From positions 1 through 15,105 of the forward strand of contig CAJUHX010000048.1 of the NCBI GenBank assembly GCA_910586455.1: 15,105 nt of DNA, given 5' to 3'. Each line of letters begins with the position of its first letter. Positions within the stretch are counted from its first letter, which is position 1. A program made the translations under genes and the position numbers. Below are positions 1 to 7,048 of the stretch, in pieces. The notes under the pieces are model-generated. The model made no database searches. It had not been told where the DNA came from and was given only the letters and a program-made list of their open reading frames with translations. The DNA comes from an uncultured Muribaculaceae bacterium (GTDB lineage: Bacteria > Bacteroidota > Bacteroidia > Bacteroidales > Muribaculaceae).

Positions 1-16
1 CCGACAAATACACCTA

Positions 17-32
17 ATAATCAATTGATTAT
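17..32. repeat. 16-bp perfect AT-rich palindrome
   Basis: ATAATCAATTGATTAT is a perfect inverted repeat with no spacer. It lies in non-coding DNA at the window's left edge, so the gene it might serve is outside or is the minus-strand operon ending at 186. It could be an operator-type site or chance in AT-rich DNA; no function can be assigned. Confidence 0.35.
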
Positions 33-48
33 CTAATAAGTTAACGAT

Positions 49-70
49 AGTGGCGTGACGCCGTCACAAC
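49..70 (+). repeat. Interspersed palindromic repeat, copy 1
   Basis: This copy carries the core GTGACGCCGTCAC (55-67), a perfect 6-bp inverted repeat around one central base, followed by AAC. It shares GGCGTGACG, then CGTCACAAC after two variable bases, with the copy at 171-192, in the same orientation. The upstream bases TAACGA also recur next to the copy at 7049-7070, suggesting the unit is longer than 22 bp. It resembles REP-type intergenic elements in size and palindromy, but I do not recognise a named family. Confidence 0.6.
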
Positions 71-170
71 TCGACTGCTATGGCCGCCATGATTCCGACA
101 CAATTAAAAAAAACTATGGTTCTATGGCAGGCTATGGTTCTTTGGTTTTAAAATGCCTCGCCTGACTAAT

Positions 171-192
171 GACGGCGTGACGGCGTCACAAC
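171..192 (+). repeat. Interspersed palindromic repeat, copy 2 (supplies a stop codon)
   Basis: This copy has the core GTGACGGCGTCAC (177-189), a perfect inverted repeat around one base, plus flanking GACGGC and AAC. It overlaps the 3' end of the minus-strand macrodomain-like gene: the TGA stop of that gene (186-188 on the complementary strand) lies inside the palindrome. About 100 bp separate it from copy 1. Between them the sequence CTATGGTTCT occurs twice (115-124 and 132-141). Confidence 0.6.
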
Positions 193-569
193 CCTAACAC
201 CTCCAGCCAGCGGGCGGGGAAGTAGACGTTGGGCAGCGGCAGGGCCGCGCGGAACAGCGGGGCTATCTCGGCATCAGTGAAGCCGGCTATGCCGCAGCCG
301 ATGCGCGTGAGCAGAAAACGCAATTCGGGATGTAGCTGCGCATACTCCACAAATTCATCAACATATGGCTTTATCTCCGCCACACCTCCGTGCATGGTGG
401 GAATGGCATAGCTGCGACCCGTAAGGCCTGTGCCGACACCCCATTCGGCACCGAATTTATTTAAGGCTATGCGCGCCGCGCCGCCTCCGTGGCGGCCTGC
501 CAGATTGCTGCCGAATACAAAAATCTCGTCCGGCGCAAGTTCGGTAATGAAATCGGGTGAAACTCTCAT
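186..569 (-). CDS. Macrodomain-like small protein (A1S_2505-type family)
   Basis: This 127-residue protein begins after a short lead with EIFVFGSNLAGRHGGGAA (residues 15-32), continues with a Gly-rich stretch ending GRSYAIPT (51-58), and then has FLLTRIGCGIAGF (85-97) and EIAPLF. I recognise this arrangement from the family often annotated as A1S_2505 phage non-structural protein, which has a macrodomain-like architecture; binding of ADP-ribose or a related nucleotide is inference. No signal peptide or membrane segment is visible, so it should be cytoplasmic. The ATG at 569 is the first start and follows luxS by 33 bp on the same strand, with no TAnnTTTG promoter between, so co-transcription with luxS is likely. 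The stop codon lies inside a palindromic repeat. Family membership is fairly likely; substrate and role are unknown. Confidence 0.7.
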   Translation of the reverse strand: MRVSPDFITELAPDEIFVFGSNLAGRHGGGAARIALNKFGAEWGVGTGLTGRSYAIPTMHGGVAEIKPYVDEFVEYAQLHPELRFLLTRIGCGIAGFTDAEIAPLFRAALPLPNVYFPARWLEVLGL

Positions 570-602
570 ATTTGCTTTTTTTAAAGTTCATGATAGCTAT
601 GC

Positions 603-1085
603 CTACTCCGGATAACACAGGTTTGCGGGCGACGGATTTTCGAGAACTTCCTTCAGGTATATGCCTGCGGCCTTGCGTGCTTCATCCAGGTCCATGTAGG
701 TATAGTTGCCACAGTCGCGAGCGGAGGCGCCGGGAATCTCGCCGTCGAAGCCGGCTATGAAAGCGAATGTGCGGCGCAGCAGAGGCAGAATGTCGGCAGG
801 CTCGAGTTCGCCCTGCATAATCAGGTAGTTGCCTGTGCAACAGCCCATCGGGCCCCAGTACACCACGCGCGACATCCACTCCGGGTCGTTGCGCAGGAAT
901 GTGGCGGCCAGGTGTTCCATGGCGTGGAGAGCCCGTGGGTGGAGGGCCGGCTGGCGGTTGGGTTCGGTCATGCGAACGTCGAAAGTGGTGAGTATGTCGC
1001 CTGCGGGAGTGACATCGCGTCGCGACACATATACGCCGCGCAGCAGGCGCCGGTGGTCAATGGTAAAGCTGGGTATCTTTTTCAT
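603..1085 (-). CDS. luxS: S-ribosylhomocysteine lyase LuxS
   Basis: LuxS cleaves S-ribosylhomocysteine to homocysteine and 4,5-dihydroxy-2,3-pentanedione, the precursor of autoinducer 2, and so recycles the product of methyl-transfer reactions in the cytoplasm. The 160-residue protein has the metal-binding HAMEH motif (His54, Glu57, His58), the catalytic cysteine in MGCCTGNY (Cys82, equivalent to the family's active-site Cys) and the third metal ligand in RDCGNY (Cys125). Length matches the usual 155-170 residues. The reading frame is open up to 1172, but the start at 1085 gives the family's normal N-terminus (MKKIPSF) and lies just downstream of a good promoter, which the longer version would overlap. 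The enzyme that makes its substrate (Pfs) is not in the window. The macrodomain-like gene follows in the same transcript. Confidence 0.96.
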   Translation of the reverse strand: MKKIPSFTIDHRRLLRGVYVSRRDVTPAGDILTTFDVRMTEPNRQPALHPRALHAMEHLAATFLRNDPEWMSRVVYWGPMGCCTGNYLIMQGELEPADILPLLRRTFAFIAGFDGEIPGASARDCGNYTYMDLDEARKAAGIYLKEVLENPSPANLCYPE

Positions 1086-1109
1086 TATCTGTTTCGCTTG
1101 TTGCAGTTG

Positions 1110-1140
1110 CAAATGTATGAAAAAAAATTTATCGCCACAA
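1110..1140 (-). promoter_or_regulatory. Promoter of luxS (Bacteroidetes type)
   Basis: Read on the minus strand, TTG (1140-1138) is followed after 20 bp by TACATTTG (1117-1110), matching the Bacteroidetes -33/-7 pattern TTTG-N~20-TAnnTTTG. The ATG of luxS lies about 25 bases further on, implying a short leader. Confidence 0.7.
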
Positions 1141-1156
1141 TGTTTAGGCTGCACGA

Positions 1157-1189
1157 TTGCCGATATTCGCAAAAAAATAGTTAACTTTG
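1157..1189 (+). promoter_or_regulatory. Promoter of the rbfA operon (Bacteroidetes type)
   Basis: TTG at 1157-1159 and TAACTTTG at 1182-1189 are separated by 22 bp and lie 36 bp upstream of the rbfA ATG. The site is back to back with the luxS promoter; only 16 bp lie between the two -33 elements. Confidence 0.7.
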
Positions 1190-1225
1190 AAGTCGCTTCG
1201 CGCGTTAGTTTATAGAAAAGAAATT

Positions 1226-1561
1226 ATGGAAACAACAAGACAAGCCAAAATAGCCCGGCTGCTGCAGAAGGAGCTGAGCGAGATATTCCGTCAGCAGACC
1301 GCCAAGACTCATGGCGTGATTATATCGGTGAGTGCCGTAAAGGTGACTCCCGACCTGTCGATTGCCCGTGCCTACCTGTCGGTTTTCCCGTCGACAAACG
1401 CACAGGAAATTATGAACAACATCAATCTTAGCGCCAAGACAATACGCTACGAACTGGCTCAGAAAGTGCGCTTTCAGCTGCGCAAGACTCCCGAACTGCA
1501 GTTCTATCTCGACGATTCGCTCGACTATATCGAGAACATCGACCATCTGCTGGAGAAATAA
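1226..1561 (+). CDS. rbfA: 30S ribosome-binding factor RbfA
   Basis: RbfA is a small single-KH-domain protein that binds the immature 30S subunit and helps 16S rRNA 5'-end maturation, notably in the cold. The 111-residue product shows the family pattern: an N-terminal helix with RLLQKELSEIF (11-21), a central strand region with VSAVKVTPDLSIARAYLSVF (35-54), and the C-terminal signature LRKTPELQFYLDDSLDY (85-101). The frame opens at 1187, but that start would lie inside the promoter; the ATG at 1226 gives the normal length and N-terminus METTRQAKIARL. Its TAA stop abuts the next gene, a permease, with which it probably forms an operon. No Shine-Dalgarno sequence is visible, as is common in this phylum. 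Confidence 0.93.
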   Translation: METTRQAKIARLLQKELSEIFRQQTAKTHGVIISVSAVKVTPDLSIARAYLSVFPSTNAQEIMNNINLSAKTIRYELAQKVRFQLRKTPELQFYLDDSLDYIENIDHLLEK

Positions 1562-1570
1562 GTGCTGTCG

Positions 1571-2779
1571 ATGCTGAGCGCCCGAATAGCACTGCGCTAC
1601 CTCTTTGCCAAGAAGCGTCATACCGCTGTCAATGTCATATCCATGATATCGCTGGCGGGTGTCGCTGTGGCCACTGCGGCCATAGTGGTGGTGCTGTCGG
1701 TGTTCAACGGCTTTGCCGACCTCGGCGAGCGCCAGGCCTCGGTGGTTGACCCAGACCTGCTTATTACGCCCGTACAAGGCAAGACTATAGCCAGTGGCGA
1801 CTCGCTGGCCAAGGCTGTGGCTGCCATGCCGGGGGTGCGTGCGGCGGTGCCGGTAGTGCAGGAGCGAGGCCTGCTGATAAGCAATAGCGCTCAGGTGCCG
1901 GTGCGTTTCAAGGGCGTGCCGGCCGGATATTCTGCAGTGGTGCCGCTCGACTCGCTGGTAATCGACGGTGTGTACCACTCCGACAGTGCGGTGGGGCTGC
2001 CGTCGGCCAATGTCGCCATAGGCGTGGCCTATCACGGGGCCGTATCGCCGTCGACCGACCGAGCCGTACGCCTGTACGTGCCCCGGCGCAAGGGGCGAAT
2101 CAATCCGGCCAATCCTGCTGCAGCGTTCCGTGGCGATACTTTATTGGTGTGGTCGGTATTGCGCAGCGATGTGCAGGACTTTGATGCCGACCTGATGATT
2201 GTGCCTTTAGAGGTTTCGCGCCGTCTGCTTGATTACAGCCACGAGGCCACGGCCGTGGAAGTGGCGTTGGAGCCGTCGGCCGATGTAGCAGCTATAGCCG
2301 CCGCCATAGGCCGTGCCAATCCGGAGCTTGAGGTATCCGACAGGCTGCAGCAGCAGAGCGAGGCATTCCGCATGATAGCCATAGAGAAGTGGATGACATT
2401 TCTGATGCTGATATTCATACTTGTGATAGCATCGTTCAACGTGGTCAGCACCCTGTCGCTGCTGGTAGTGGAGAAGCGCTCCGACATGGAGGTGCTGCGC
2501 TTTACAGGCGCGCCGCGCTCTCTGGTCCGCTCCATATTCGTGTGGCAGGGCTGGCTTATAAGTATGCTCGGAGGCCTTGCGGGCATTGTTCTGGGCGCGC
2601 TCCTTTCGCTTTGGCAGCAGCATGGCCACATAATCCGACTCAACGCCGACGCCTCGGCCCTTACAATCGACTATTATCCAGTACGGCTGGCATGGCCCGA
2701 CCTGCTGCTGGTGCTGGGCGTGATAGCTGTGGTATCGCTGCTGGCCGGTCAGACAACCCGATTTTTTCAAAAGAAATAA
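1571..2779 (+). CDS. FtsX/LolC-type ABC transporter permease
   Basis: This is an inner-membrane permease of the MacB/LolC/FtsX superfamily, whose members with a partner ATPase release lipoproteins from the inner membrane or act in related envelope functions. The 402-residue protein has the expected four-helix plan: one helix at about 22-45 after the motif ALRYLFAKKRH, a large periplasmic domain (about 46-270), then helices at about 274-300, 328-350 and 377-395. The segment after helix 2 (VVEKRSDMEVLRFTGAP) is the coupling-helix region that contacts the ATPase. I prefer the ATG at 1571; a GTG at 1562 directly after the rbfA stop would add three residues. No ATPase gene is adjacent, so the partner must be encoded elsewhere. 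It could be LolC/LolE, but the exact assignment is open. Confidence 0.88.
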   Translation: MLSARIALRYLFAKKRHTAVNVISMISLAGVAVATAAIVVVLSVFNGFADLGERQASVVDPDLLITPVQGKTIASGDSLAKAVAAMPGVRAAVPVVQERGLLISNSAQVPVRFKGVPAGYSAVVPLDSLVIDGVYHSDSAVGLPSANVAIGVAYHGAVSPSTDRAVRLYVPRRKGRINPANPAAAFRGDTLLVWSVLRSDVQDFDADLMIVPLEVSRRLLDYSHEATAVEVALEPSADVAAIAAAIGRANPELEVSDRLQQQSEAFRMIAIEKWMTFLMLIFILVIASFNVVSTLSLLVVEKRSDMEVLRFTGAPRSLVRSIFVWQGWLISMLGGLAGIVLGALLSLWQQHGHIIRLNADASALTIDYYPVRLAWPDLLLVLGVIAVVSLLAGQTTRFFQKK

Positions 2780-2790
2780 GCACAGAAAAT

Positions 2791-3567
2791 ATGCAGACTG
2801 TATTATTCAACAGCACCATATTCGGCCCGATACACTCGCGCCGCCTGGGCTCGTCGTTAGGCGTGAATCTATCGCCCTCCGACGGCAAAATATGTTCGTT
2901 CGACTGCCTTTATTGCGAGGCCGGCTACAATGCCCAGGGGCCCGGCACAAGCGGTCTGCCTGCGCGGACCGAGGTGGCGCGTATGCTCGACGAAAAGCTG
3001 GCCGCCATGCGTGCGGCAGGCCAGGGCCTTGATGTAATTACATTCTCGGGCAACGGCGAGCCTACCATACACCCCGATTTCGCAGGCATAATCGATGACA
3101 CCATCGCTTTGCGCGACAAATACTTTCCGCAGGTAAAGATTAGCGTTCTCACCAACTCGACCATGCTGGGCAGACCACAGGTTGTAGAGGCACTGCGCAA
3201 GGTCGACAACAACATACTGAAGCTCGACAGCGCCATCGAACGCACCGTACAGTTGCTCGACCGCCCGAATCTATCCTATCGTCTGCCCAAGGTAATAGAG
3301 CAGCTGGCGCAGTTCAGTGGCAGCGGAATCATCCAGACCATGATTACCCGCGGCAGCCACGATGGTGAGGCCGTCGATAACAGTACCGACGAAGAAATTG
3401 CCGCCCTCATCGAGGCATACCGCCATATAAATCCGCGCAGCATAATGATATACTCTATCGACCGCCGCACACCCGAGCAAAGCCTGCAGAAGGTCGAAAA
3501 GGCCGAGCTCCGGGCCATCGCCGCCCGCATCACAGAAGCCACCGGTATAGAGGTGTCTGTTGCGTGA
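2791..3567 (+). CDS. Radical SAM protein (COG0731-like)
   Basis: The 258-residue protein carries the radical SAM [4Fe-4S] motif as CSFDCLYC (Cys35, Cys39, Cys42) followed by the Gly-rich SGNGEPT (86-92) that binds S-adenosylmethionine. The N-terminal FGPIHSRRLGSSLGVNL is typical of the COG0731 group of Fe-S oxidoreductases, related to the TYW1 family of tRNA-modifying enzymes, but the substrate is not known. Length is normal for the short Bacteroidetes members and no auxiliary cluster or second cysteine motif is visible. It begins 11 bp after the permease stop, on the same strand and with no promoter between, so it is probably the last gene of the rbfA operon. A promoter for the next operon overlaps its final codons. 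Family is certain; reaction is not. Confidence 0.9.
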   Translation: MQTVLFNSTIFGPIHSRRLGSSLGVNLSPSDGKICSFDCLYCEAGYNAQGPGTSGLPARTEVARMLDEKLAAMRAAGQGLDVITFSGNGEPTIHPDFAGIIDDTIALRDKYFPQVKISVLTNSTMLGRPQVVEALRKVDNNILKLDSAIERTVQLLDRPNLSYRLPKVIEQLAQFSGSGIIQTMITRGSHDGEAVDNSTDEEIAALIEAYRHINPRSIMIYSIDRRTPEQSLQKVEKAELRAIAARITEATGIEVSVA

Positions 3568-3590
3568 TTCGCGGAAAATGATTAAATTTG
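3560..3590 (+). promoter_or_regulatory. Promoter of the divIC-like/mutS operon
   Basis: TTG (3560-3562) and TAAATTTG (3583-3590) are separated by 20 bp, an excellent match to the Bacteroidetes consensus. The -33 element lies within the last codons of the radical SAM gene; the ATG of the septum protein follows the -7 element by 17 bp, so the leader is very short. Confidence 0.75.
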
Positions 3591-3607
3591 CGTAATAAAA
3601 CAGAACG

Positions 3608-3934
3608 ATGGAAAACGGTAACGAAGCTCAAGGCAAGAAACGAGGCTGGCTGGGTCGCTACATGTCGGTAGCGGCTCTGGCGGTGATTGCATATTTTGTG
3701 TACTTACTCTTTTTCAGCTCACATTCGGCCATGAAAAAATTCGAGTACCAGCGTGTTATCGACTCGCTGCAGCGCGAGGTCAATGCCTCGGAGGATTCGG
3801 TGGCCTACTACCGCGGCCTCAATGAAAAACTGCGCAGCGACCCACGTGCGGTCGAGCAGGTAGTACGCGAGGAACACAACATGAACCGCCCCGGCGAGGA
3901 CGTGTATGTGATGGAGCCCGATGCCGGAAGGTAG
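3608..3934 (+). CDS. Septum formation initiator, FtsB/DivIC-like
   Basis: This is a small bitopic cell-division protein of the FtsB/DivIC family, which forms a complex with FtsL and FtsQ-type proteins at the septum. The 108-residue product has a basic cytoplasmic N-terminus (KKRGWLGRY), one membrane helix at about 18-37, a short coiled-coil segment (about 43-75, with RVIDSLQREVNASEDSVAYY) and the family's C-terminal signature region DPRAVEQVVREEHNMNRPGEDVYVM (split here as residues 78-102). Its order N-in helix then periplasmic coiled coil fits the family. It has its own promoter and is followed 48 bp later by an unrecognised membrane protein and mutS, an arrangement suggesting one transcript. 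Assignment to the family is strong; FtsB versus DivIC naming is conventional. Confidence 0.88.
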   Translation: MENGNEAQGKKRGWLGRYMSVAALAVIAYFVYLLFFSSHSAMKKFEYQRVIDSLQREVNASEDSVAYYRGLNEKLRSDPRAVEQVVREEHNMNRPGEDVYVMEPDAGR

Positions 3935-3982
3935 TTCTGCCGCCGTCGCCTTTTCCACCATAGAAACTCAACACTGCATTAA

Positions 3983-4357
3983 TTGAAAAATAAGATTTTC
4001 CAGGGCCTTGTGCCTGTTGGCTTGCTGCTGGTAGCGCTGGCCACAATAGAGCCGCTGATACTGCACCCGTTCAACCCCGGCGGCTGGTTCCAATATGTAT
4101 ATGCAGCCGGAGCGGTATTGTTGCTGCTGTGCCGCCTTTTTACCACTCACGGCGCCACCGACCTGCGTCTGCGCCGCCTCTACCGCATGGAAGGCTGGAG
4201 CGCGATATTCTTCTGCGCAGGCACCTTCTTTATGTTCTATCCGTCGGGCACCATGCGCGACTGGTTGGCCTTTACGCTGGCCGGAGCCGCCATACAGATA
4301 TTTACCTCGATAATGATTCCGATGCGGCAGCGCAAATTGCAGAATACAAAAAAGTAA
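3983..4357 (+). CDS. Unrecognised four-helix membrane protein
   Basis: This 124-residue protein is strongly hydrophobic, with likely membrane helices at about 6-27, 35-53, 71-87 and 90-113, joined by short basic loops (RLRRLYRMEG) and ending in a basic tail (RQRKLQNTKK). I do not recognise a domain. The proposed start is TTG at 3983, because an in-frame TAA immediately precedes it and the resulting N-terminus MKNKIFQ is sensible; a GTG at 4010 would remove part of the first helix and the next in-frame ATG lies far downstream. It sits between the DivIC-like gene and mutS, ending 8 bp before the mutS ATG, so it is very likely expressed with them. The reading is supported by uninterrupted coding and the hydrophobic pattern. 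Function is unknown. Confidence 0.75.
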   Translation: MKNKIFQGLVPVGLLLVALATIEPLILHPFNPGGWFQYVYAAGAVLLLLCRLFTTHGATDLRLRRLYRMEGWSAIFFCAGTFFMFYPSGTMRDWLAFTLAGAAIQIFTSIMIPMRQRKLQNTKK

Positions 4358-4365
4358 AATTATAA

Positions 4366-6972
4366 ATGGCAAAGAAATACGTGGAAACTCCGCTGATGAA
4401 GCAGTACACCGAGATGAAAGCCAAGCATCCCGATGCAGTATTGCTTTTCCGCGTGGGCGACTTTTACGAAACTTTCTCTGACGATGCCATCTCTGCCTCG
4501 GAAATCCTGGGCATAACCCTTACACGCCGCGCCAACGGAGCGGCGCAGTCGGTCGAGCTCGCCGGCTTTCCGCATCATGCCCTCGACACCTACTTGCCAC
4601 GCCTGGTGCGTGCCGGCAAGCGTGTGGCCATCTGCGAGCAACTCGAAGACCCCAAACTCACCAAAAAATTGGTGAAGCGCGGCATAACCGAGCTTGTAAC
4701 TCCCGGCGTGGCTATGGCTGATACCGTGCTGTCGAACAAAGAGAACAACTTTCTGGCCTCAGTCAGCTTCAGTCGCGACGCCGTAGGCGTGGCCTTTCTC
4801 GACATCAGCACCGGCGAGTTTCTGGCAGCCCAGGGCAGCGCCGAGTATGTCGATAAGATTCTGGAGTCTATGGCTCCGAAAGAACTCATAGTCGAGCACG
4901 GACGTCTGGAACAGGCCCGGCAGTTGTTCAGCACCCACCCGGCCAGCTTTGAGCTTGACGACTGGATGTTCGCCTACGACAATGCCATCGAGCGCCTGCT
5001 GCGCCAGTTCGGTACCGCCTCGCTCAAAGGATTCGGCATCGACGGCATGACACAGTCCATCATAGCCGCCGGAGCCATATTGCATTACCTCGACCTTACA
5101 AAGCATACCCGCATAGGGCATATAACCTCCATCTCGCGTATCGAGCAGGAGCGTTTTGTGCGTCTTGACCGATTTACGGTGCGCAATCTCGAACTGCTCG
5201 ACTCGCTCGAGCGCGACGGACGCTCGCTGCTGTCGGTGATCGATCGCACTGTAAGTCCGGGCGGAGCCCGTCTGCTCAAACGCTGGCTGGCCTTCCCGCT
5301 CAAAGAGCCCAAAGCTATCAACGAGCGCCTCGATGTGGTGGAGTACTTCTTCCGCCATCCCGATGACCGTGACGAAGTGGCTTATGCCCTCTCAGGCATG
5401 GGCGACCTCGAGCGCCTTATCTCCAAGCTTGCTACCCGCCGCATCACCCCTCGCGAAATCTTAGGCATAGCCACCGCCCTCGACGCCGTTGAGCCTGTAA
5501 GCCGCCTGTGCATGTACTGCGAACTTCCGGGCCTGAGCGCCATGGCCTCGCGACTCGACCTCTGCTCCGATGTGATAGAACTCATACGCTCGCGTGTGCG
5601 TCAGGACGCCCCCAACGCCCTCGGCCGCGGGCCGGTGTTCAATCACGGCGTAGACAGCGAGCTCGACCGCCTGCACTCCCTCTCGACCAACGGCAAGGAA
5701 TATCTGATGCAGATTCAGGCCCGCGAGAGCAAAGCCACCGGAATCACATCGCTGAAGATAGGGTTCAACAATGTGTTCGGCTACTATATCGAAGTTACCA
5801 ACACCCATAAGGACAAGGTTCCGCCGGAGTGGATACGCAAGCAGACATTAGTGAACGCCGAGCGATATATAACCGAGGAACTCAAAACCTACGAAGAGCA
5901 GATAACCGGTGCTCAGGAACACATCGACATAATAGAGCGACGCCTTTACGACGAACTGCTCGACAAGCTCTCCGAGTCGATACCGCGCCTGCAGACTGAT
6001 GCCGCCATACTGTCGGCAATCGACGTGCTCACCGCTTTTACCGATGTAGCCCGTACCTACCGCTATAACCGTCCGGTAGTTGACGACTCGCTTATACTCA
6101 AGCTCGTCGAAGCCCGGCACCCGGTAATCGAGCGCCAGCTGCCTCCGGGTGAACCCTATGTAAGCAACTCGGTGGAACTGCACAACGACCATACGCAGGT
6201 GATGATGATTACAGGCCCCAACATGTCGGGTAAATCGGCACTGCTGCGACAGACCGCCCTCAACGTAATCATGGCCCAGATAGGCTGCTTCGTAGCTGCC
6301 GACAGCGCCCATATAGGCGTAATCGACAAGATATTCACCCGTGTGGGAGCCAGCGACAATATATCGCTGGGCGAGTCGACATTCATGGTAGAGATGAACG
6401 AGGCCGCCGCGATACTCAACAATATCAGCCGCCGGTCGCTGATACTCTTCGACGAGCTTGGTCGCGGCACCTCAACCTACGACGGCATCAGCATAGCCTG
6501 GTCGATAGTCGAATACCTGCATCAGCACGGCGCAGAGCATCCGAAAACACTCTTCGCCACCCACTACCACGAACTCAACGACATGGAGGCCTCATTTCCG
6601 CGCATAGCCAACTACAACGTATCGGTAAAGGAAATCGACGGCAAGGTAGTGTTTCTGCGCAAGCTTGCCCCGGGTGGCAGTCAGCACAGTTTCGGCATAC
6701 ATGTAGCACGTCTGGCCGGCATGCCCCGCGAAATCATCGATCGGGCAGAGAGCATACTTCGTCAGCTTGAGCGCCACAACTCACAGGAAGGCGAAAGGCC
6801 GGCAGTTGAGGCCACATCTGCCGACGGTGTACAACTCAGCTTCTTCCAGCTCGATGACCCCGTGCTCGAACAGGTCCGCGACGCACTCTTAGGACTTGAC
6901 ATCAACCGCCTCACCCCTATCGAGGCCCTAACCAAGCTCAACGACCTCCGCGGTATTATCACTGCAAAATAG
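4366..6972 (+). CDS. mutS: DNA mismatch repair protein MutS
   Basis: MutS recognises mismatches and small loops and, with MutL, starts strand-specific repair. The 868-residue protein has all expected parts: the mismatch-reading motif GDFYE (Phe33 and Glu35, equivalent to Phe36/Glu38 of E. coli), connector and lever domains, the clamp region (about 440-540), and the C-terminal ATPase with Walker A GPNMSGKS (617-624), Walker B LILFDE (692-697) with the following GRGTSTYDG, and FATHYHEL. The tail after the ATPase includes the hinge region IPREIIDRAE-like segment (AGMPREIIDRAESIL) and a helix-rich end (LTPIEALTKLNDL). Length is normal for MutS1. The ATG at 4366 lies 8 bp after the preceding membrane protein. 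No frameshift or missing catalytic residue is seen. A palindromic repeat begins right at the stop codon. Confidence 0.98.
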   Translation: MAKKYVETPLMKQYTEMKAKHPDAVLLFRVGDFYETFSDDAISASEILGITLTRRANGAAQSVELAGFPHHALDTYLPRLVRAGKRVAICEQLEDPKLTKKLVKRGITELVTPGVAMADTVLSNKENNFLASVSFSRDAVGVAFLDISTGEFLAAQGSAEYVDKILESMAPKELIVEHGRLEQARQLFSTHPASFELDDWMFAYDNAIERLLRQFGTASLKGFGIDGMTQSIIAAGAILHYLDLTKHTRIGHITSISRIEQERFVRLDRFTVRNLELLDSLERDGRSLLSVIDRTVSPGGARLLKRWLAFPLKEPKAINERLDVVEYFFRHPDDRDEVAYALSGMGDLERLISKLATRRITPREILGIATALDAVEPVSRLCMYCELPGLSAMASRLDLCSDVIELIRSRVRQDAPNALGRGPVFNHGVDSELDRLHSLSTNGKEYLMQIQARESKATGITSLKIGFNNVFGYYIEVTNTHKDKVPPEWIRKQTLVNAERYITEELKTYEEQITGAQEHIDIIERRLYDELLDKLSESIPRLQTDAAILSAIDVLTAFTDVARTYRYNRPVVDDSLILKLVEARHPVIERQLPPGEPYVSNSVELHNDHTQVMMITGPNMSGKSALLRQTALNVIMAQIGCFVAADSAHIGVIDKIFTRVGASDNISLGESTFMVEMNEAAAILNNISRRSLILFDELGRGTSTYDGISIAWSIVEYLHQHGAEHPKTLFATHYHELNDMEASFPRIANYNVSVKEIDGKVVFLRKLAPGGSQHSFGIHVARLAGMPREIIDRAESILRQLERHNSQEGERPAVEATSADGVQLSFFQLDDPVLEQVRDALLGLDINRLTPIEALTKLNDLRGIITAK

Positions 6973-6993
6973 TTGTGACAACGGGACGCCGTC
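6972..6993 (-). repeat. Interspersed palindromic repeat, copy 3 (inverted)
   Basis: In reverse orientation this region matches the 22-bp unit at about 18 positions, beginning GTTGTGAC and ending ACGCCGTC. It overlaps the last base of the mutS TAG stop. GTGAC (6975-6979) can pair with GTCAC (6991-6995) to form a short hairpin, which might trim or stop the mutS transcript, though no T-run follows. Confidence 0.5.
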
Positions 6994-7048
6994 ACTCGCA
7001 AACGTAGGCTTGAGGCGTTAACCTATATAATATCCCATGTCGGCTAAC

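Noticed and set aside
49..192. CRISPR-like array from spaced palindromic repeats
   Set aside because: Only two copies in the pair, irregular spacing, no cas genes, and further copies elsewhere in different orientation.
1205..2035. A 276-codon open frame on the minus strand across rbfA and the permease
   Set aside because: His/Arg/Gln-rich antisense frame crossing two real genes.
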